A stretch of DNA of 64,000 nucleotides from Gelidibacter japonicus (GCF_010725055.1 NZ_BJKB01000003.1:248001-312000), one strand, 5' to 3'; counted from the first letter of the stretch, positions 26,994 through 36,764 are shown. Made by a program: numbers and translations. The notes: generated from the sequence alone by a model not told the origin.

Positions 26994-27686
26994 ATGAAAA
27001 ATATAATAAAAACAATTGCATTATTATTTATGATCACAACGTTAGTCAGTTGTGATGCAACACGAAACGCAAGCAATAAACAAAAAGGAACCGTCATAGG
27101 TGCCGGTAGTGGTGCTGTAATAGGTGGCGTTATAGGAAATAACGTTGGCAGCAAAAACAATTCGGCCTTAGGTGCTATCATAGGTGCTGTCGTAGGTGGT
27201 GTAGCAGGTAATTATATTGGTGACCGAATGGACCGTCAAGCGGAACGAATTGAAGAAGAAATTCCAGGAGCTCAAGTAGAGCGTGTCGGGGAAGGGATAA
27301 ATGTTGTTTTTGATGAAAGCAGCGGCGTTTATTTTGATACGAACAAATATGCAATTAACAGTGCATCTGCGGCGACCTTGAGAAAGTTGGCAGGTATCTT
27401 TAAGGAATATCCAGACACCAATATTTTGGTAGAGGGCCATACGGATAGTACAGGACCGGATGCTTTCAATATGACCCTCTCAAAACAACGTGCTCAATCC
27501 GTCACCTCGTTTTTATCGGGTCAGGGCATTTCATCTGGTCGATTTACAACTAATTGGTATGGTCCAAATCAGCCTAAGTATGACAATTCAACGGCAGAAG
27601 GTCGGGCTAAAAATAGACGTGTAGAATTGGCGATAATTGCCAATGAGCAAATGAAAAAAGAAGCCATGGAAAAAGCAGGCAATTAG
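26994..27686 (+). CDS. OmpA-domain lipoprotein with glycine-zipper segment
   Basis: A 230-residue outer-membrane lipoprotein. Signal peptide with lipobox LVSC (Cys20); then glycine-rich zipper helices (GTVIGAGSGAVIGGVIGNNVGS and a second copy around residues 60-80); then an OmpA-like peptidoglycan-binding domain with ILVEGHTDSTG and GRAKNRRVELAI. It probably ties the outer membrane to peptidoglycan. Cotranscribed with the lipoprotein upstream. Confidence 0.9.
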   Translation: MKNIIKTIALLFMITTLVSCDATRNASNKQKGTVIGAGSGAVIGGVIGNNVGSKNNSALGAIIGAVVGGVAGNYIGDRMDRQAERIEEEIPGAQVERVGEGINVVFDESSGVYFDTNKYAINSASAATLRKLAGIFKEYPDTNILVEGHTDSTGPDAFNMTLSKQRAQSVTSFLSGQGISSGRFTTNWYGPNQPKYDNSTAEGRAKNRRVELAIIANEQMKKEAMEKAGN

Positions 27687-27710
27687 AACGTGCTATTTAC
27701 CGATTATTAT

Positions 27711-27746
27711 AACAGCCTTATTTTAAAAGATAAGGCTGTTTTTTTT
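27711..27746 (+). terminator. Rho-independent terminator after the OmpA lipoprotein gene
   Basis: A perfect ten-pair stem AACAGCCTTA/TAAGGCTGTT with a ten-base loop and a long T run. It lies between convergent genes and may also slow transcription from the minus strand. Confidence 0.9.
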
Positions 27747-27752
27747 ATGTGT

Positions 27753-29006
27753 TCAATTCTTTGAAGGTTCAACAATTGTAGGGGTCAGTTCAAACAACTC
27801 CAGGTCGAAATAATTAATGGCAGAAAGGATATGGTCAAAAATATCAGACATAATATACTCATAGTTGACCCAACGTTTATCACTGCTAAAGGCATAAATC
27901 TCCAAAGGAATTCCTTGTGAGGTCGGCTCCAATTGTCTTACCATTATGATCATGTCCTTATTGATGCCAGAATGATTCTCTATATAAGTTTGTGCATACT
28001 TTCTAAAAACGCCCAAGTTGGTTAGGTTCCGTCCGTTGATCAATGTTGTTTTATCGATCTTATATTTCTCATTATAGGCTTTTAGTTCTTTCTGTTTCGT
28101 TTCGAGATATGGTGTAATGAGTTGTATCTTTTTTAAATTCTCAATTTCGTCATCGGTCAGGAAGTGTATACTTCTGCTCCTAATCAATATGGACCTTTTA
28201 ATACGACGACCACCTGACGATTGCATGCCTCGCCAATTTTTAAACGACTCAGAAATAATCGCATAGGTTGGAATATTGGTTATGGTCTTATCAAAATTTT
28301 GTACCTGTACTGTGGAAAGATTGATCTCTATTACATCTCCATCAGCACCATATTTATCCATAGTGATCCAATCGCCAATTCGTAAACTATCATTTATAGC
28401 TACTTGAATACTGGCTACAAACCCTAAGATAGTGTCCTTGAAAATTAATAAAAGAACCGCCGATGCCGCACCGATGGTTGTAAAGAATTTCAGAAATGAT
28501 AAATCGATCAGAACCGCAAGACTTGAAGCCACACCAATAATCCATACAAAAAGCATCACCACCTGAATATAACTATCAATAGGCTTATCCCGTAGGCGTG
28601 GCAATGTTTTAAAATAAGATTCCAAGGTGCGCAATACACTTCTTAAAATCCAAATGGTCAATAAAATTCCATAAAGCTTAAGCAGTAGCACCAGGAATGC
28701 TTCAATTTTAGGGTAATCAGAAAAGACCAAGGGAAACAACTTGATAGTAAAAAACAGCGGTACTAAATGTGCAATATTTCGGGGTGCTTTATGGCTTACC
28801 AGTAAATCGTCGAACTCGGTTTTTGAACGGGAAGCCAATTTGGTAAAGCTTTTTACCAAAACAATTCTTGCCAAAACATCCGAAACATAAATTATGATAC
28901 ATAGAATGGCCAACAATGTGAGCATGTTGAAGAACTTTGCCCAATCATCGGTAAAACCGAATTCACAAAAATAATCGTAAAAATAGCGGTTGAATAAAAA
29001 CATCAT
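27753..29006 (-). CDS. MscS-type mechanosensitive channel (large)
   Basis: A 417-residue channel with about five membrane helices before the conserved pore (FFTTIGAASAVLLLIFKDTILGFVASIQVAINDSLRIGDWI). The beta domain has EINLSTVQVQNFDKTITNIPTYAIISESFKNWRGM, as in the YbdG/MscS subfamily with a cytoplasmic insertion and longer C-terminus. It overlaps the upstream DUF3817-type gene by four bases. Confidence 0.9.
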   Translation of the reverse strand: MMFLFNRYFYDYFCEFGFTDDWAKFFNMLTLLAILCIIIYVSDVLARIVLVKSFTKLASRSKTEFDDLLVSHKAPRNIAHLVPLFFTIKLFPLVFSDYPKIEAFLVLLLKLYGILLTIWILRSVLRTLESYFKTLPRLRDKPIDSYIQVVMLFVWIIGVASSLAVLIDLSFLKFFTTIGAASAVLLLIFKDTILGFVASIQVAINDSLRIGDWITMDKYGADGDVIEINLSTVQVQNFDKTITNIPTYAIISESFKNWRGMQSSGGRRIKRSILIRSRSIHFLTDDEIENLKKIQLITPYLETKQKELKAYNEKYKIDKTTLINGRNLTNLGVFRKYAQTYIENHSGINKDMIIMVRQLEPTSQGIPLEIYAFSSDKRWVNYEYIMSDIFDHILSAINYFDLELFELTPTIVEPSKN

Positions 29007-29299
29007 ACTGCAGTTTTTAAATATCTCTTCTCAATATAAAAGGTTGCAAAAGGAAGTAATGATGCTAACAAAACAATGCCCAAGGTCTTAAAGGACCATT
29101 TTAATTTGGATCCAACCAATAGGGCCAAAAGCACATAGGCTATAAATAACAAGCCGTGGGTCATTCCAATAGGATAGAGCAAGGTTTGATAGATTTCAGA
29201 ATGGAATGGTTTGACGAGTAACATGTTGGCAAACAAAACCAAGTAGGAGATGCCTTCTAAAATGGCAACAATTTTAAAGCTTTTAATGAGTGTAAACAT
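29003..29299 (-). CDS. DUF3817-type small membrane protein
   Basis: A 98-residue protein with three membrane helices; pattern FKIVAILEGISYLVLFANMLLV...PIGMTHGLLFIAYV is typical of DUF3817. Function unknown. ATG 29299 (MFTLIKSFKIVAILEG) is chosen over a TTG seven codons upstream. The stop overlaps the MscS start by four bases, so the pair is coupled. Confidence 0.8.
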   Translation of the reverse strand: MFTLIKSFKIVAILEGISYLVLFANMLLVKPFHSEIYQTLLYPIGMTHGLLFIAYVLLALLVGSKLKWSFKTLGIVLLASLLPFATFYIEKRYLKTAV

Positions 29300-29413
29300 G
29301 GATTCATAAATTTTATGCAAAAATACCCATGATATCCTGTTTTAGCTACTTTTTGAACATGTTTTTTTAAGTCCGGACGGATTGGAGACTTTGGAAGTTC
29401 AATCAAACCCACT

Positions 29414-29863
29414 TTAGGTGTGATAGAGCCACTCCAAATGGTCGTTATTTTGGAGACATTGGCTGCACTCAAAGCCGTTTTTTAAATAAAAATGATGTAA
29501 ATGTTCTTCTTCCGTAAGCAAGAAGTAGTGTTGCTTTGGATGTTTAGATTTTAATTGGTCTAACCAGAAGCTGCCTAAGCTTTTATTTCGATGTGATTCG
29601 GAAATCCAGATAAAACCGAGATATAGATAACCTTTATTAAACCAGACTTTGGCATCGGTTTCGAAATATTCAAAATTAGGTGGCGATTTATAAAAAACAA
29701 TACCTCCGCCAACAATGCTGGTATTATCTTCAATAATATAAATTTTAGCTTGGGTTTTATAAGTGTCCCAAAATGGCACAATCTCATCTTGCCATTCCTG
29801 CGGAAGAATCTGAAAGAATTGCTGCGGGTCGTTTTTTAGTTCTCTAAACTTAAAAGATTCCAT
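29414..29863 (-). CDS. GNAT-family N-acetyltransferase
   Basis: A 149-residue protein with a GNAT fold: a beta segment IYIIEDNTSIVGGGIVFY, then GYLYLGFIWISESHRNKSLGSFWLDQLK, where RNKSLG corresponds to the acetyl-CoA loop (Q/RxxGxG/A) in altered form. Ending NGFECSQC is also GNAT-like. Acceptor unknown. It is six bases after the ATP-grasp gene and likely cotranscribed with it. Confidence 0.75.
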   Translation of the reverse strand: MESFKFRELKNDPQQFFQILPQEWQDEIVPFWDTYKTQAKIYIIEDNTSIVGGGIVFYKSPPNFEYFETDAKVWFNKGYLYLGFIWISESHRNKSLGSFWLDQLKSKHPKQHYFLLTEEEHLHHFYLKNGFECSQCLQNNDHLEWLYHT

Positions 29864-29869
29864 CAGTAG

Positions 29870-31165
29870 TTATAATAATCCCCAAGACCATAACCTGTCT
29901 GAGTCTTCAAGCCATCTGTCGCCAATATCAGTCCTGTAGTATCCATTGTTGACAATCACGGAATGAATTCTGTTGTTCATCATTTTTTGAGCGTCGCGCA
30001 TCGTTATTCCAGTTCCGGTTACCAGGAGTGCGATTCCTGTATTCCCTGTAATCAGCCATTCGTCATTAACCTTTTTGAGGTGCATGGGATGAATCCCTTC
30101 TTTCATGTCTTTTCTAAAGACCACAACCGCATCTTTGGAAAACAGTTCGAAGGTTTTTTTATCATCATAGGGAAAAGGCGGTACCACGATAAAAGCCCCA
30201 ACCTGAAACCCTTTTTTAGTAGCTATTTTAAAATTCTGCCCTGAGGCCACTTTAAATAGCATTTCTCCGATTGGTTCAGTGATCCCTGCACGTTGGATGA
30301 AAATTTGCGGATAGCCAAAGCGGGAGGTGAATTCCAAGGGATAAATCCCATTGCCGTTAACAATGCAGTTGATATCAATATGTCCAACAAATTTCTGTTT
30401 TGCCAATGAGGGTTCAAATTTCTTCAAAGTAGCATCAAAAATAGGGGACTGGTTGGCCCAGAACATGCTTGAACCCATTTCTCCTGTGGACACTCCCAAT
30501 TCTTTTGGAAACAGTTTTTTGTGTTCAAAGGTGATGTTGATCGGTCTTAGAAATTCCTTTCCGTTGAAATAGGCAGAGACGGAAATCTCGACGCCTTTTA
30601 CTTTTTTCTGAAGTTGAAAATTCCCAAAATCATCTCCCCAAGATTTATCGTAGGCCTTTAATACCCGTATCACATCCAACCCCTCATCATCACTGCCAAC
30701 AAACAATAATTGTTTTAACTCTTGTGTTTCACCTGAAGGTTTAACGACATAGGCATCAGGGTATTTTTCGACATAAGCAATGGCATCCTGAAAGCTGAGA
30801 AATTCTTCAAAAGGCAAGGTTTTTATTTTGTGCTTTTGCAGTTCTTTCTGTCCAAAATTTCGATCTAATTCGAGAAGGTCTGTATATTCGCTTCCACCAA
30901 AAACGATCTTGCCGGAAGCTCTTAGTTCAGCGCATTCCTTTCCAAAGCCGGTATAATCAAAGATGAGAATATCCGCCCATTCAATATGCTTTCTCCAATC
31001 CTTGGTTTTTTTGACAAACCCCGTACCAATCTCACGGGAAGGTTTGTCCTCAATGTACAATTTGACACTGTTGCCTTCATTTTGGGTAGCGTAGGCAATA
31101 TCTAATATCTCTCCCCACCGGGAAATAAATAAGAAGTTTTTTGGTAAGCTGTTCTGCTTTTTCAA
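29870..31165 (-). CDS. ATP-grasp protein related to PurD (GAR synthetase-like)
   Basis: A 431-residue protein related to phosphoribosylamine-glycine ligase. Seen are an N-terminal Rossmann-like part (KNFLFISRWGEILDIAYATQ), ATP-grasp segments VVKPSGETQELKQLLFVG and FVGHIDINCIVNGNGIYPLEFTSRFGYPQ, and a C-terminal beta domain ending MRDAQKMMNNRI. Context is not purine synthesis. No ATG is available near the N-terminus; the start is taken as TTG 31165, about 28 bases after a TAATTTCG element. A carboxylate-amine ligase for another substrate is possible. Confidence 0.65.
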   Translation of the reverse strand: MKKQNSLPKNFLFISRWGEILDIAYATQNEGNSVKLYIEDKPSREIGTGFVKKTKDWRKHIEWADILIFDYTGFGKECAELRASGKIVFGGSEYTDLLELDRNFGQKELQKHKIKTLPFEEFLSFQDAIAYVEKYPDAYVVKPSGETQELKQLLFVGSDDEGLDVIRVLKAYDKSWGDDFGNFQLQKKVKGVEISVSAYFNGKEFLRPINITFEHKKLFPKELGVSTGEMGSSMFWANQSPIFDATLKKFEPSLAKQKFVGHIDINCIVNGNGIYPLEFTSRFGYPQIFIQRAGITEPIGEMLFKVASGQNFKIATKKGFQVGAFIVVPPFPYDDKKTFELFSKDAVVVFRKDMKEGIHPMHLKKVNDEWLITGNTGIALLVTGTGITMRDAQKMMNNRIHSVIVNNGYYRTDIGDRWLEDSDRLWSWGLL

Positions 31166-31233
31166 GATGTTCTTTTGATGAATTTGAGAATACGAAATTA
31201 GTTGTTTTTTTGTTTCAAAATCAATTCGAAATA

Positions 31234-31265
31234 AAAAAAGACTATTATTTCTAACAGTCTTTTTT
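31234..31265 (-). terminator. Terminator after the OmpA/MotB-like gene
   Basis: Ten-pair stem AAAAAAGACT/AGTCTTTTTT with a 12-base loop, 26 bases past the stop of the minus-strand gene at 31291. It separates that gene from the ATP-grasp gene downstream. Confidence 0.8.
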
Positions 31266-31290
31266 CGGATTAATTAATAAACTTGAAATG

Positions 31291-32124
31291 TTATTCATTC
31301 GAGCCCATTAATGCAAAGAATTTATCTAAGTTTGGTAGGATTACAATACGTGTTCTTCTGTTTTTAGCTCTATTTTCATTAGTGTCATTTTCCGCAAGAG
31401 GTTTGAAGTAACTTCTTCCTGAAGCGATCAATTTCTCTGGAGCAACACCATAATCATCAACTAACTTTCTAACTACTGAAGTGGCACGTAAAACACTTAA
31501 ATCCCAGTTATCGGCAATTTTACTTGTTCTGATACTTCTGGAATCTGTATGACCTTCAACCATGACTTCTACACTTGGCTCAGAATTGATGACATTGGCT
31601 AATTTTTGTAAAATATCATTCGCCTTGTTGCTCACTCTGTAGCTCGCAGTGTTGAACAACATTTTATCTGAAATTGAAATCATGACGACTGTTTCATTAA
31701 TATCAATGGAAATATCTTCTTCCTCATCAAGATTGCTACTGTCCATTGACTTATTTAAGTTATAGGACAATGCCAAATTCATAGAATCTTTTAAAGTCTT
31801 GGCCTCTGCAAGTTTGGAAGCATCGACATTTTGCAATGTTTTACGCATTGCCTTTTTTGTATCATTAGAAATTACTGCAACATTGTCAACATTTACAAGC
31901 ATCGCATCATTCTGTTCTGTAAGAGAGTTGATTTTTTTATTGTAGTTGTCAACTCTGGCTTGAATGGCTGCGAATTTGTTTTCAAGATCCTCTTTTTCTA
32001 CTCGAGTTTTATTGAGTTCGCTCTTAATTTGTCCGTTTTCGACTTCCAAAGCGACGTATTTCTTTTTAGAAACACAAGACGTAATCATAATGGCAAGGAT
32101 TAATGCAATTGAAATTTTTTTCAT
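31291..32124 (-). CDS. OmpA-domain lipoprotein with coiled coil
   Basis: A 277-residue lipoprotein: signal peptide MKKISIALILAIMITSC (Cys17), then a coiled coil (about 28-72), and a C-terminal OmpA/MotB-like peptidoglycan-binding domain (VMVEGHTDSRSI, ENRAKNRRTRIVIL). It probably spans from the outer membrane to the cell wall. The long central linker carries an acidic patch (SNLDEEEDISID). Own terminator at 31234. Confidence 0.9.
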   Translation of the reverse strand: MKKISIALILAIMITSCVSKKKYVALEVENGQIKSELNKTRVEKEDLENKFAAIQARVDNYNKKINSLTEQNDAMLVNVDNVAVISNDTKKAMRKTLQNVDASKLAEAKTLKDSMNLALSYNLNKSMDSSNLDEEEDISIDINETVVMISISDKMLFNTASYRVSNKANDILQKLANVINSEPSVEVMVEGHTDSRSIRTSKIADNWDLSVLRATSVVRKLVDDYGVAPEKLIASGRSYFKPLAENDTNENRAKNRRTRIVILPNLDKFFALMGSNE

Positions 32125-32362
32125 AATATTAATTTAATGGTTTAGTATATGTACGAGTATACACGGCTTATAGATGTTGGCCACTCGAACATTTTGAATT
32201 AATTTAACGATAAAAGGCTTTTATGGCCACATTAGATGGGAGTTATGTAATTTCCCCCATAAAATTGAATATGGTTTTTATCAGAAAAAAACATAGCTTC
32301 CACATGGACCTTATGGCGATAAGACCATAAAGCATCAAAAAAATCAGTGATTGCTTTCATGT

Positions 32363-33286
32363 TCAAGAACTTTGATTTTTATTTTTATTATTGTCAGAAG
32401 GCTCTTCTTTTTCCATTCGTATCGGAAAGCCCTTTTCTCCACCATACAATTTGATTTCCTGAATATCTGCCGGTAAGTAGTAACCGTCTTTTATTAAGGC
32501 TTCTTTTACGTTTCTTATGACATTTCCTTTTGTGATCAAGGCCATTCGTCTGAAGTCTGTGGTATCTACCCAAAAGAAAACCTTTAAGTTCACGGTGCTC
32601 GTAGCCAATTGGTCCTCTATTACAAAATTCTCATGCTCTTCGTCTTCAATTACTTTGGGCTCTTTTCGTAAGGTGTCGAGTATGGTTTTCTTCGCACCTT
32701 GTATGTCGTCTTCGTAGGCAACACCAATGATAAAATCCCATCTAAAGAACCCATCTTCGGTATAATTGGTTACGGGTTTTCTCAAAACATCGCTATTTGG
32801 TATATAAACGTCCTTTCCATCAAAGGTTTTTAGCTTGGTATATCTAAACTCCAAGTTTTTAACCTTGCCAAAATCTTGGCCAATCTCAACGGTGTCGTTA
32901 ACATCGAAAGGTCTATTGAAGGCCAAAATTATGCCTGCAATGAAATTTTCACCAATATCTTTAAACGCAAATCCAAAAACGATGGCACTTGCACCCGCTG
33001 CTGTCAAAATTGCCGTTGCAACGCCTCCCATACCGGCTGCTCTTAAGGCAATCATGATTACAAAGATGACCAGAATATATCGAATGGCCTGCCCCAAGAA
33101 TTTACTCATCAGCGGATCATGGGTTCGTGCATCAATGCGTTTTCTTGCAAACTGTCCAATCCATTTGGCTATTAAAAAGCCTAACGCGACAATTAAAATT
33201 CCAATACCGATGCCAGGTAATTGATTGATCAGATTATTGTAAAAATTGAGGAACGCGTCTGAAATGGTTATCGTATTGTCTTGCAT
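32363..33286 (-). CDS. MscS-type mechanosensitive channel
   Basis: A 307-residue protein with three membrane helices. The pore-lining helix is GMGGVATAILTAAGASAIVFGFAFKDIGENFIAGIILAF, followed by the beta domain (VKNLEFRYTKLKTFDGKDVYIPNSDVL). The C-terminal tail is hydrophilic (EEPSDNNKNKNQSS). Third MscS-type gene in the window. Confidence 0.92.
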   Translation of the reverse strand: MQDNTITISDAFLNFYNNLINQLPGIGIGILIVALGFLIAKWIGQFARKRIDARTHDPLMSKFLGQAIRYILVIFVIMIALRAAGMGGVATAILTAAGASAIVFGFAFKDIGENFIAGIILAFNRPFDVNDTVEIGQDFGKVKNLEFRYTKLKTFDGKDVYIPNSDVLRKPVTNYTEDGFFRWDFIIGVAYEDDIQGAKKTILDTLRKEPKVIEDEEHENFVIEDQLATSTVNLKVFFWVDTTDFRRMALITKGNVIRNVKEALIKDGYYLPADIQEIKLYGGEKGFPIRMEKEEPSDNNKNKNQSS

Positions 33287-33343
33287 ACAAAATGGGTTGG
33301 TCTATGAATTGACTTATGAATAAATGATGTCTTTTATATATTA

Positions 33344-33637
33344 TTACTGATCATTTCCATTCTCCTCCAACTTATCATTATCAGGTCCACCTTGACTGTA
33401 AAGTTGATTTTCTTCATCTTTTAGTTCTTTTTTTGATCGGTCTTCGGGTAAGCTGCGGCCGGGAATATCCAAATCTTTTCCTTCAAAATCCACTGGATGA
33501 GATCGATGATTTTTGTCTAGCTGTATATCATCTCCACCATCAGTCCTCAAGTTTTTAGGTCTTTCTCCAAACAAATCCTTCTCCTGATCTGAGACGTTTG
33601 AGCTATTCTTTATATTATTTTTATTTTTTTCCATCAT
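33344..33637 (-). CDS. Small hydrophilic, probably disordered protein
   Basis: A 97-residue, highly charged protein (many K, E, D, N) without hydrophobic core: ERPKNLRTDGGDDIQLDKNH, GRSLPEDRSKKELKDEENQL. It is codirectional with the MscS gene 57 bases downstream. It resembles low-complexity stress-type proteins; function unknown. A clean ATG-ATG start and unbroken frame favour a real gene. Confidence 0.45.
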   Translation of the reverse strand: MMEKNKNNIKNSSNVSDQEKDLFGERPKNLRTDGGDDIQLDKNHRSHPVDFEGKDLDIPGRSLPEDRSKKELKDEENQLYSQGGPDNDKLEENGNDQ

Positions 33638-34034
33638 TTAAGTATTTTTTTATGTCAACTGGAAGTTTCAAGATACAGTTAAAAATGGCTCGCTTTTAAC
33701 GGATTCACTATTAATATTGATCCAAATACGAACGGGCAGGCAAAAGATGGGTATTTTAATCAGATGGGTTCATATTAAATTGGGTAGGAGCAAGGATTGC
33801 CTTTGTATGGATGTAATTTTGGAATTAGACAAAGAACTAGAATTTGTCGCCAAGATCATCGTTAGCAGTCACTCTTCTTGCTTCTTGTAGTTGACTCTAT
33901 TAATTCATGATTGGCGATATAATCAGGATCTTAGAATCTATTATTTTAAAGTCTATTATTAAAGTACATGAACATTGTAATTTAAGAAGGATTAAGTTTA
34001 ATATTTAAAAGAGACAACCATAAAAACTAAAATT
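33638..34034. other. Non-coding gap, nothing recognised
   Basis: About 400 AT-rich bases between divergent genes. I found no TAnnTTTG box, leader, repeat or RNA gene that I can defend; it must hold both promoters. Confidence 0.4.
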
Positions 34035-34454
34035 ATGAAATTTAACAGAACAGCAAAAGCCCATTGGGAAGGTGGTGGGAAAGACGGAAAAGGACATTTG
34101 ACTACAGAAAGTGGTGTTTTAAAAGAATCGCCATATGCATTTAAGACACGATTTGAAGATGCGGTCGGAACCAATCCAGAAGAACTGATTGGAGCAGCCC
34201 ATGCAGGTTGTTTTACGATGCAGTTGAGCTTCTTTTTGGTAGAGGAAGGTTTTACTGCAGAACGTTTGGATACAAACGCCAGAGTTTTTTTCGAGGATGG
34301 TAGCATCCCGAAGATTGAATTGGAACTCAAGGGAAAGGTTCCTGGAATGGACGAAGGAAAATTCAAGGAAATTGCCAATAAAGCAAAAGAAAACTGTCCG
34401 GTTTCCAAATTATTGAATGCCGATATTATTTTAACTACAATATTTGAGAAGTAA
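34035..34454 (+). CDS. OsmC-family peroxiredoxin
   Basis: A 139-residue OsmC/Ohr fold. The two redox cysteines are in GAAHAGCFTMQLS and KENCPVSKLL, as in OsmC proteins that reduce organic hydroperoxides. NPEELIGAAHAGC is the usual family signature. Stands alone. Confidence 0.93.
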   Translation: MKFNRTAKAHWEGGGKDGKGHLTTESGVLKESPYAFKTRFEDAVGTNPEELIGAAHAGCFTMQLSFFLVEEGFTAERLDTNARVFFEDGSIPKIELELKGKVPGMDEGKFKEIANKAKENCPVSKLLNADIILTTIFEK

Positions 34455-34662
34455 TTCTTATATCGTGAGCTTGGACTCCAAATGATGGGACCAATGAGAT
34501 ACCGTAAATGTTGGATGTTTGCGAGGAACATAATATCCTGTTGAACAGGTAATTCGTTGTATTAAAGAACGTTAAACCTGTATTTCAAACTCAAATTGAC
34601 TACCATTTTACGACAGATTTGGCATCTATAATAGCTAAAATAAAAAAAGAAATAACAGGTTA

Positions 34663-34692
34663 AAAAGAGGTGTTTGAGCGCCTCTTTTCTTA
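34663..34692 (+). terminator. Rho-independent terminator upstream of the EamA gene
   Basis: Stem AAAAGAGGTG/CGCCTCTTTT (one T-G wobble), loop TTTGAG, T-rich tail. It lies about 210 bases after the osmC-like stop and directly abuts the next promoter box. Confidence 0.6.
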
Positions 34693-34698
34693 TTTTTG
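34691..34698 (+). promoter_or_regulatory. -7 box TATTTTTG of the EamA gene
   Basis: TAnnTTTG box 38 bases before the ATG at 34737; it shares its first bases with the T-rich tail of the preceding terminator. Confidence 0.5.
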
Positions 34699-34736
34699 CA
34701 AATCCTTTTCAATAAAAGTCCAACGCTAAATAACCA

Positions 34737-35654
34737 ATGAGCAGTTCAAAAAACACACTCTTAATCATACTTGCTTTTTTCTCTATTTATGTGATTTGGG
34801 GCTCAACCTATTTACTGAATAAAATTGCAGTAACTGAATTGCCTCCTTTCATGTTGGCATCTATACGATTTATGACCGCGGGTCTGCTCATATTTATCAT
34901 CGCAAAATTAATGGGGAAGTCTTTGGCAATCACTAAAAAGCAGTTGGTTAATGTGTTTATTGCCGGATTTCTGTTTCTAACCCTCGGTAACGGAGTAGTA
35001 GTTTGGGCCTTGAAATATGTCGATAGCGGATTTGCTGCCTTGGAAATATCGGCACAGCCCTTAGTAGTTCTAATATTGATGCGCATTTTTCAAGGCAAAA
35101 AAATTATGACAATGTCAGTTATGGGCGTGATTTTAGGCATTATCGGTATTTATTTATTGGTCAGTCAAAATGAAGTGGTCAGTAAAGAAGGTTCTATTAC
35201 TGGAATGATCATGATTTTCTTTTGTATGGTAAGTTGGGCATCTGGCAGCTTATTTGTTGGAAACGCTGATTTGCCCAAGAATTATTTTGTAAATACTGGT
35301 TACCAAATGGTAGCCGGAGGATTTATGCTGGTGATTGGAAGTTTAATCTTTGGGGAAACCTGGAGTTTACCCAATGCGTGGAGTGAAGATGTACAGTGGT
35401 CAATGATATTACTGATTGTATTCGGAAGTATTGTAGCATTCACCTCTTTTAATTTTCTTCTAAAAAAAGTCTCACCAGATAAAGTAGCGACGTCAACCTA
35501 TGTCAATCCAATTATAGCCTTATTGTTGGGCTGGTACTTTTTGAATGAAGTTATTACCACCCAATCCATAGTGGCAGCAATTGTTTTATTGACGGGTGTA
35601 TATTTTATCAATACCAAAAAAAAACTGGTCATTTTCGCAAGGTTTCGTAAATAG
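34737..35654 (+). CDS. EamA/DMT-family exporter
   Basis: A 305-residue protein with ten membrane helices in two EamA repeats. IYVIWGSTYLLNKIAVTELPPFMLASIRF is the usual N-terminal signature; the second repeat has WASGSLFVGNADLPKN and YVNPIIALLLGWYFLNEVIT. Such proteins export amino acids or metabolites; the neighbouring threonine dehydratase, 30 bases downstream, suggests amino-acid related cargo, which is inference only. Confidence 0.9.
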   Translation: MSSSKNTLLIILAFFSIYVIWGSTYLLNKIAVTELPPFMLASIRFMTAGLLIFIIAKLMGKSLAITKKQLVNVFIAGFLFLTLGNGVVVWALKYVDSGFAALEISAQPLVVLILMRIFQGKKIMTMSVMGVILGIIGIYLLVSQNEVVSKEGSITGMIMIFFCMVSWASGSLFVGNADLPKNYFVNTGYQMVAGGFMLVIGSLIFGETWSLPNAWSEDVQWSMILLIVFGSIVAFTSFNFLLKKVSPDKVATSTYVNPIIALLLGWYFLNEVITTQSIVAAIVLLTGVYFINTKKKLVIFARFRK

Positions 35655-35684
35655 ATTTTAAATATCTTTAGGTTTTATTTTGAA

Positions 35685-36623
35685 ATGAATGAACAAGCTC
35701 TTTTAGAAACAAAGCGTCGTATTTCGGCATTTGTCCATAATACGCCAATTCTGACATCACAATTATTAGATGAAATTGCCGGTGCAAAATTGTTTTTCAA
35801 ATGTGAAAACTTTCAGAAAATGGGCGCCTTTAAAATGCGAGGTGCCACCAATGCTATCATGCAGCTTTCAGAGGCGCAGAAAGAGCGAGGGGTGGTGACC
35901 CATTCTTCTGGGAATTTTGCCCAGGCACTATCTCTCGCCGCCACAAACTTGGGAGTCAAGGCCTTTATTGTCATGCCCAATAATGCACCAAAAGTCAAAA
36001 GAGACGCTGTTCTGGGCTATGGCGGTATAATAACCGACTGTGAACCAAACATCCAGGCAAGAGAAGAAGCAGCAGCACAAATTGTTGCTGAAAAAGGTGC
36101 AACTTTTATTCATCCTTCCAATGATTTGAACGTGATATTAGGAAATGCCACAGCTGCCATGGAACTTCTTGAGGTGCATCCTGATTTGAATTGTATCATA
36201 AGTCCTATTGGAGGTGGCGGATTGATTGCCGGCACAGCTTTAGCTGCTCATTTTTTTGGATCAAATTGCCTAGTCATCGGAGGAGAACCAATGGTTGTGG
36301 ACGATGCCTACAGATCTTTGCAATCAGGCCAGATTGAAACCAATACTACAACAAGTTCTATTGCCGACGGATTGCGCACACATCTAGGCGATGTCAACTT
36401 TCCAATCCTAAGGCAACATGTGGATCAGATCATTCGGGTTGAAGAAGAGGAAATTGTAAAAGCCATGAGACTACTTTGGGAACGTTTAAAGATTGTGGTT
36501 GAGCCTTCAAGTGCCGTCGCATTTGCCGCAGTGTTAAAAAATAAGACTTATTTCAGGGATAAAAGGGTAGGGATCATCCTTTCTGGTGGTAATGTGGACT
36601 TGGATACTTTGAGGTTTTCCTGA
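35685..36623 (+). CDS. Threonine/serine dehydratase
   Basis: A 312-residue PLP enzyme that deaminates threonine or serine to a 2-oxo acid and ammonia. PLP Lys K50 is in QKMGAFKMRGATNA, the phosphate loop is SPIGGGGLIAG, and SSGNFAQALSLAA and SGGNVDLD are family motifs. There is no C-terminal ACT domain, so it fits the catabolic or racemase-like short form rather than isoleucine-regulated IlvA. Confidence 0.92.
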   Translation: MNEQALLETKRRISAFVHNTPILTSQLLDEIAGAKLFFKCENFQKMGAFKMRGATNAIMQLSEAQKERGVVTHSSGNFAQALSLAATNLGVKAFIVMPNNAPKVKRDAVLGYGGIITDCEPNIQAREEAAAQIVAEKGATFIHPSNDLNVILGNATAAMELLEVHPDLNCIISPIGGGGLIAGTALAAHFFGSNCLVIGGEPMVVDDAYRSLQSGQIETNTTTSSIADGLRTHLGDVNFPILRQHVDQIIRVEEEEIVKAMRLLWERLKIVVEPSSAVAFAAVLKNKTYFRDKRVGIILSGGNVDLDTLRFS

Positions 36624-36764
36624 ATTGACACGTTTTTTATCGGCTAAATTTGACGTTCATATAAGCAACTTGCCTTTTATCGTTTTTATTGAGCGTTCAC
36701 ATATTTTATTATCCTACAGGGAAGCAATCGTTTAATTTTGAAGGAATTAATAATTGTTCGTTCC

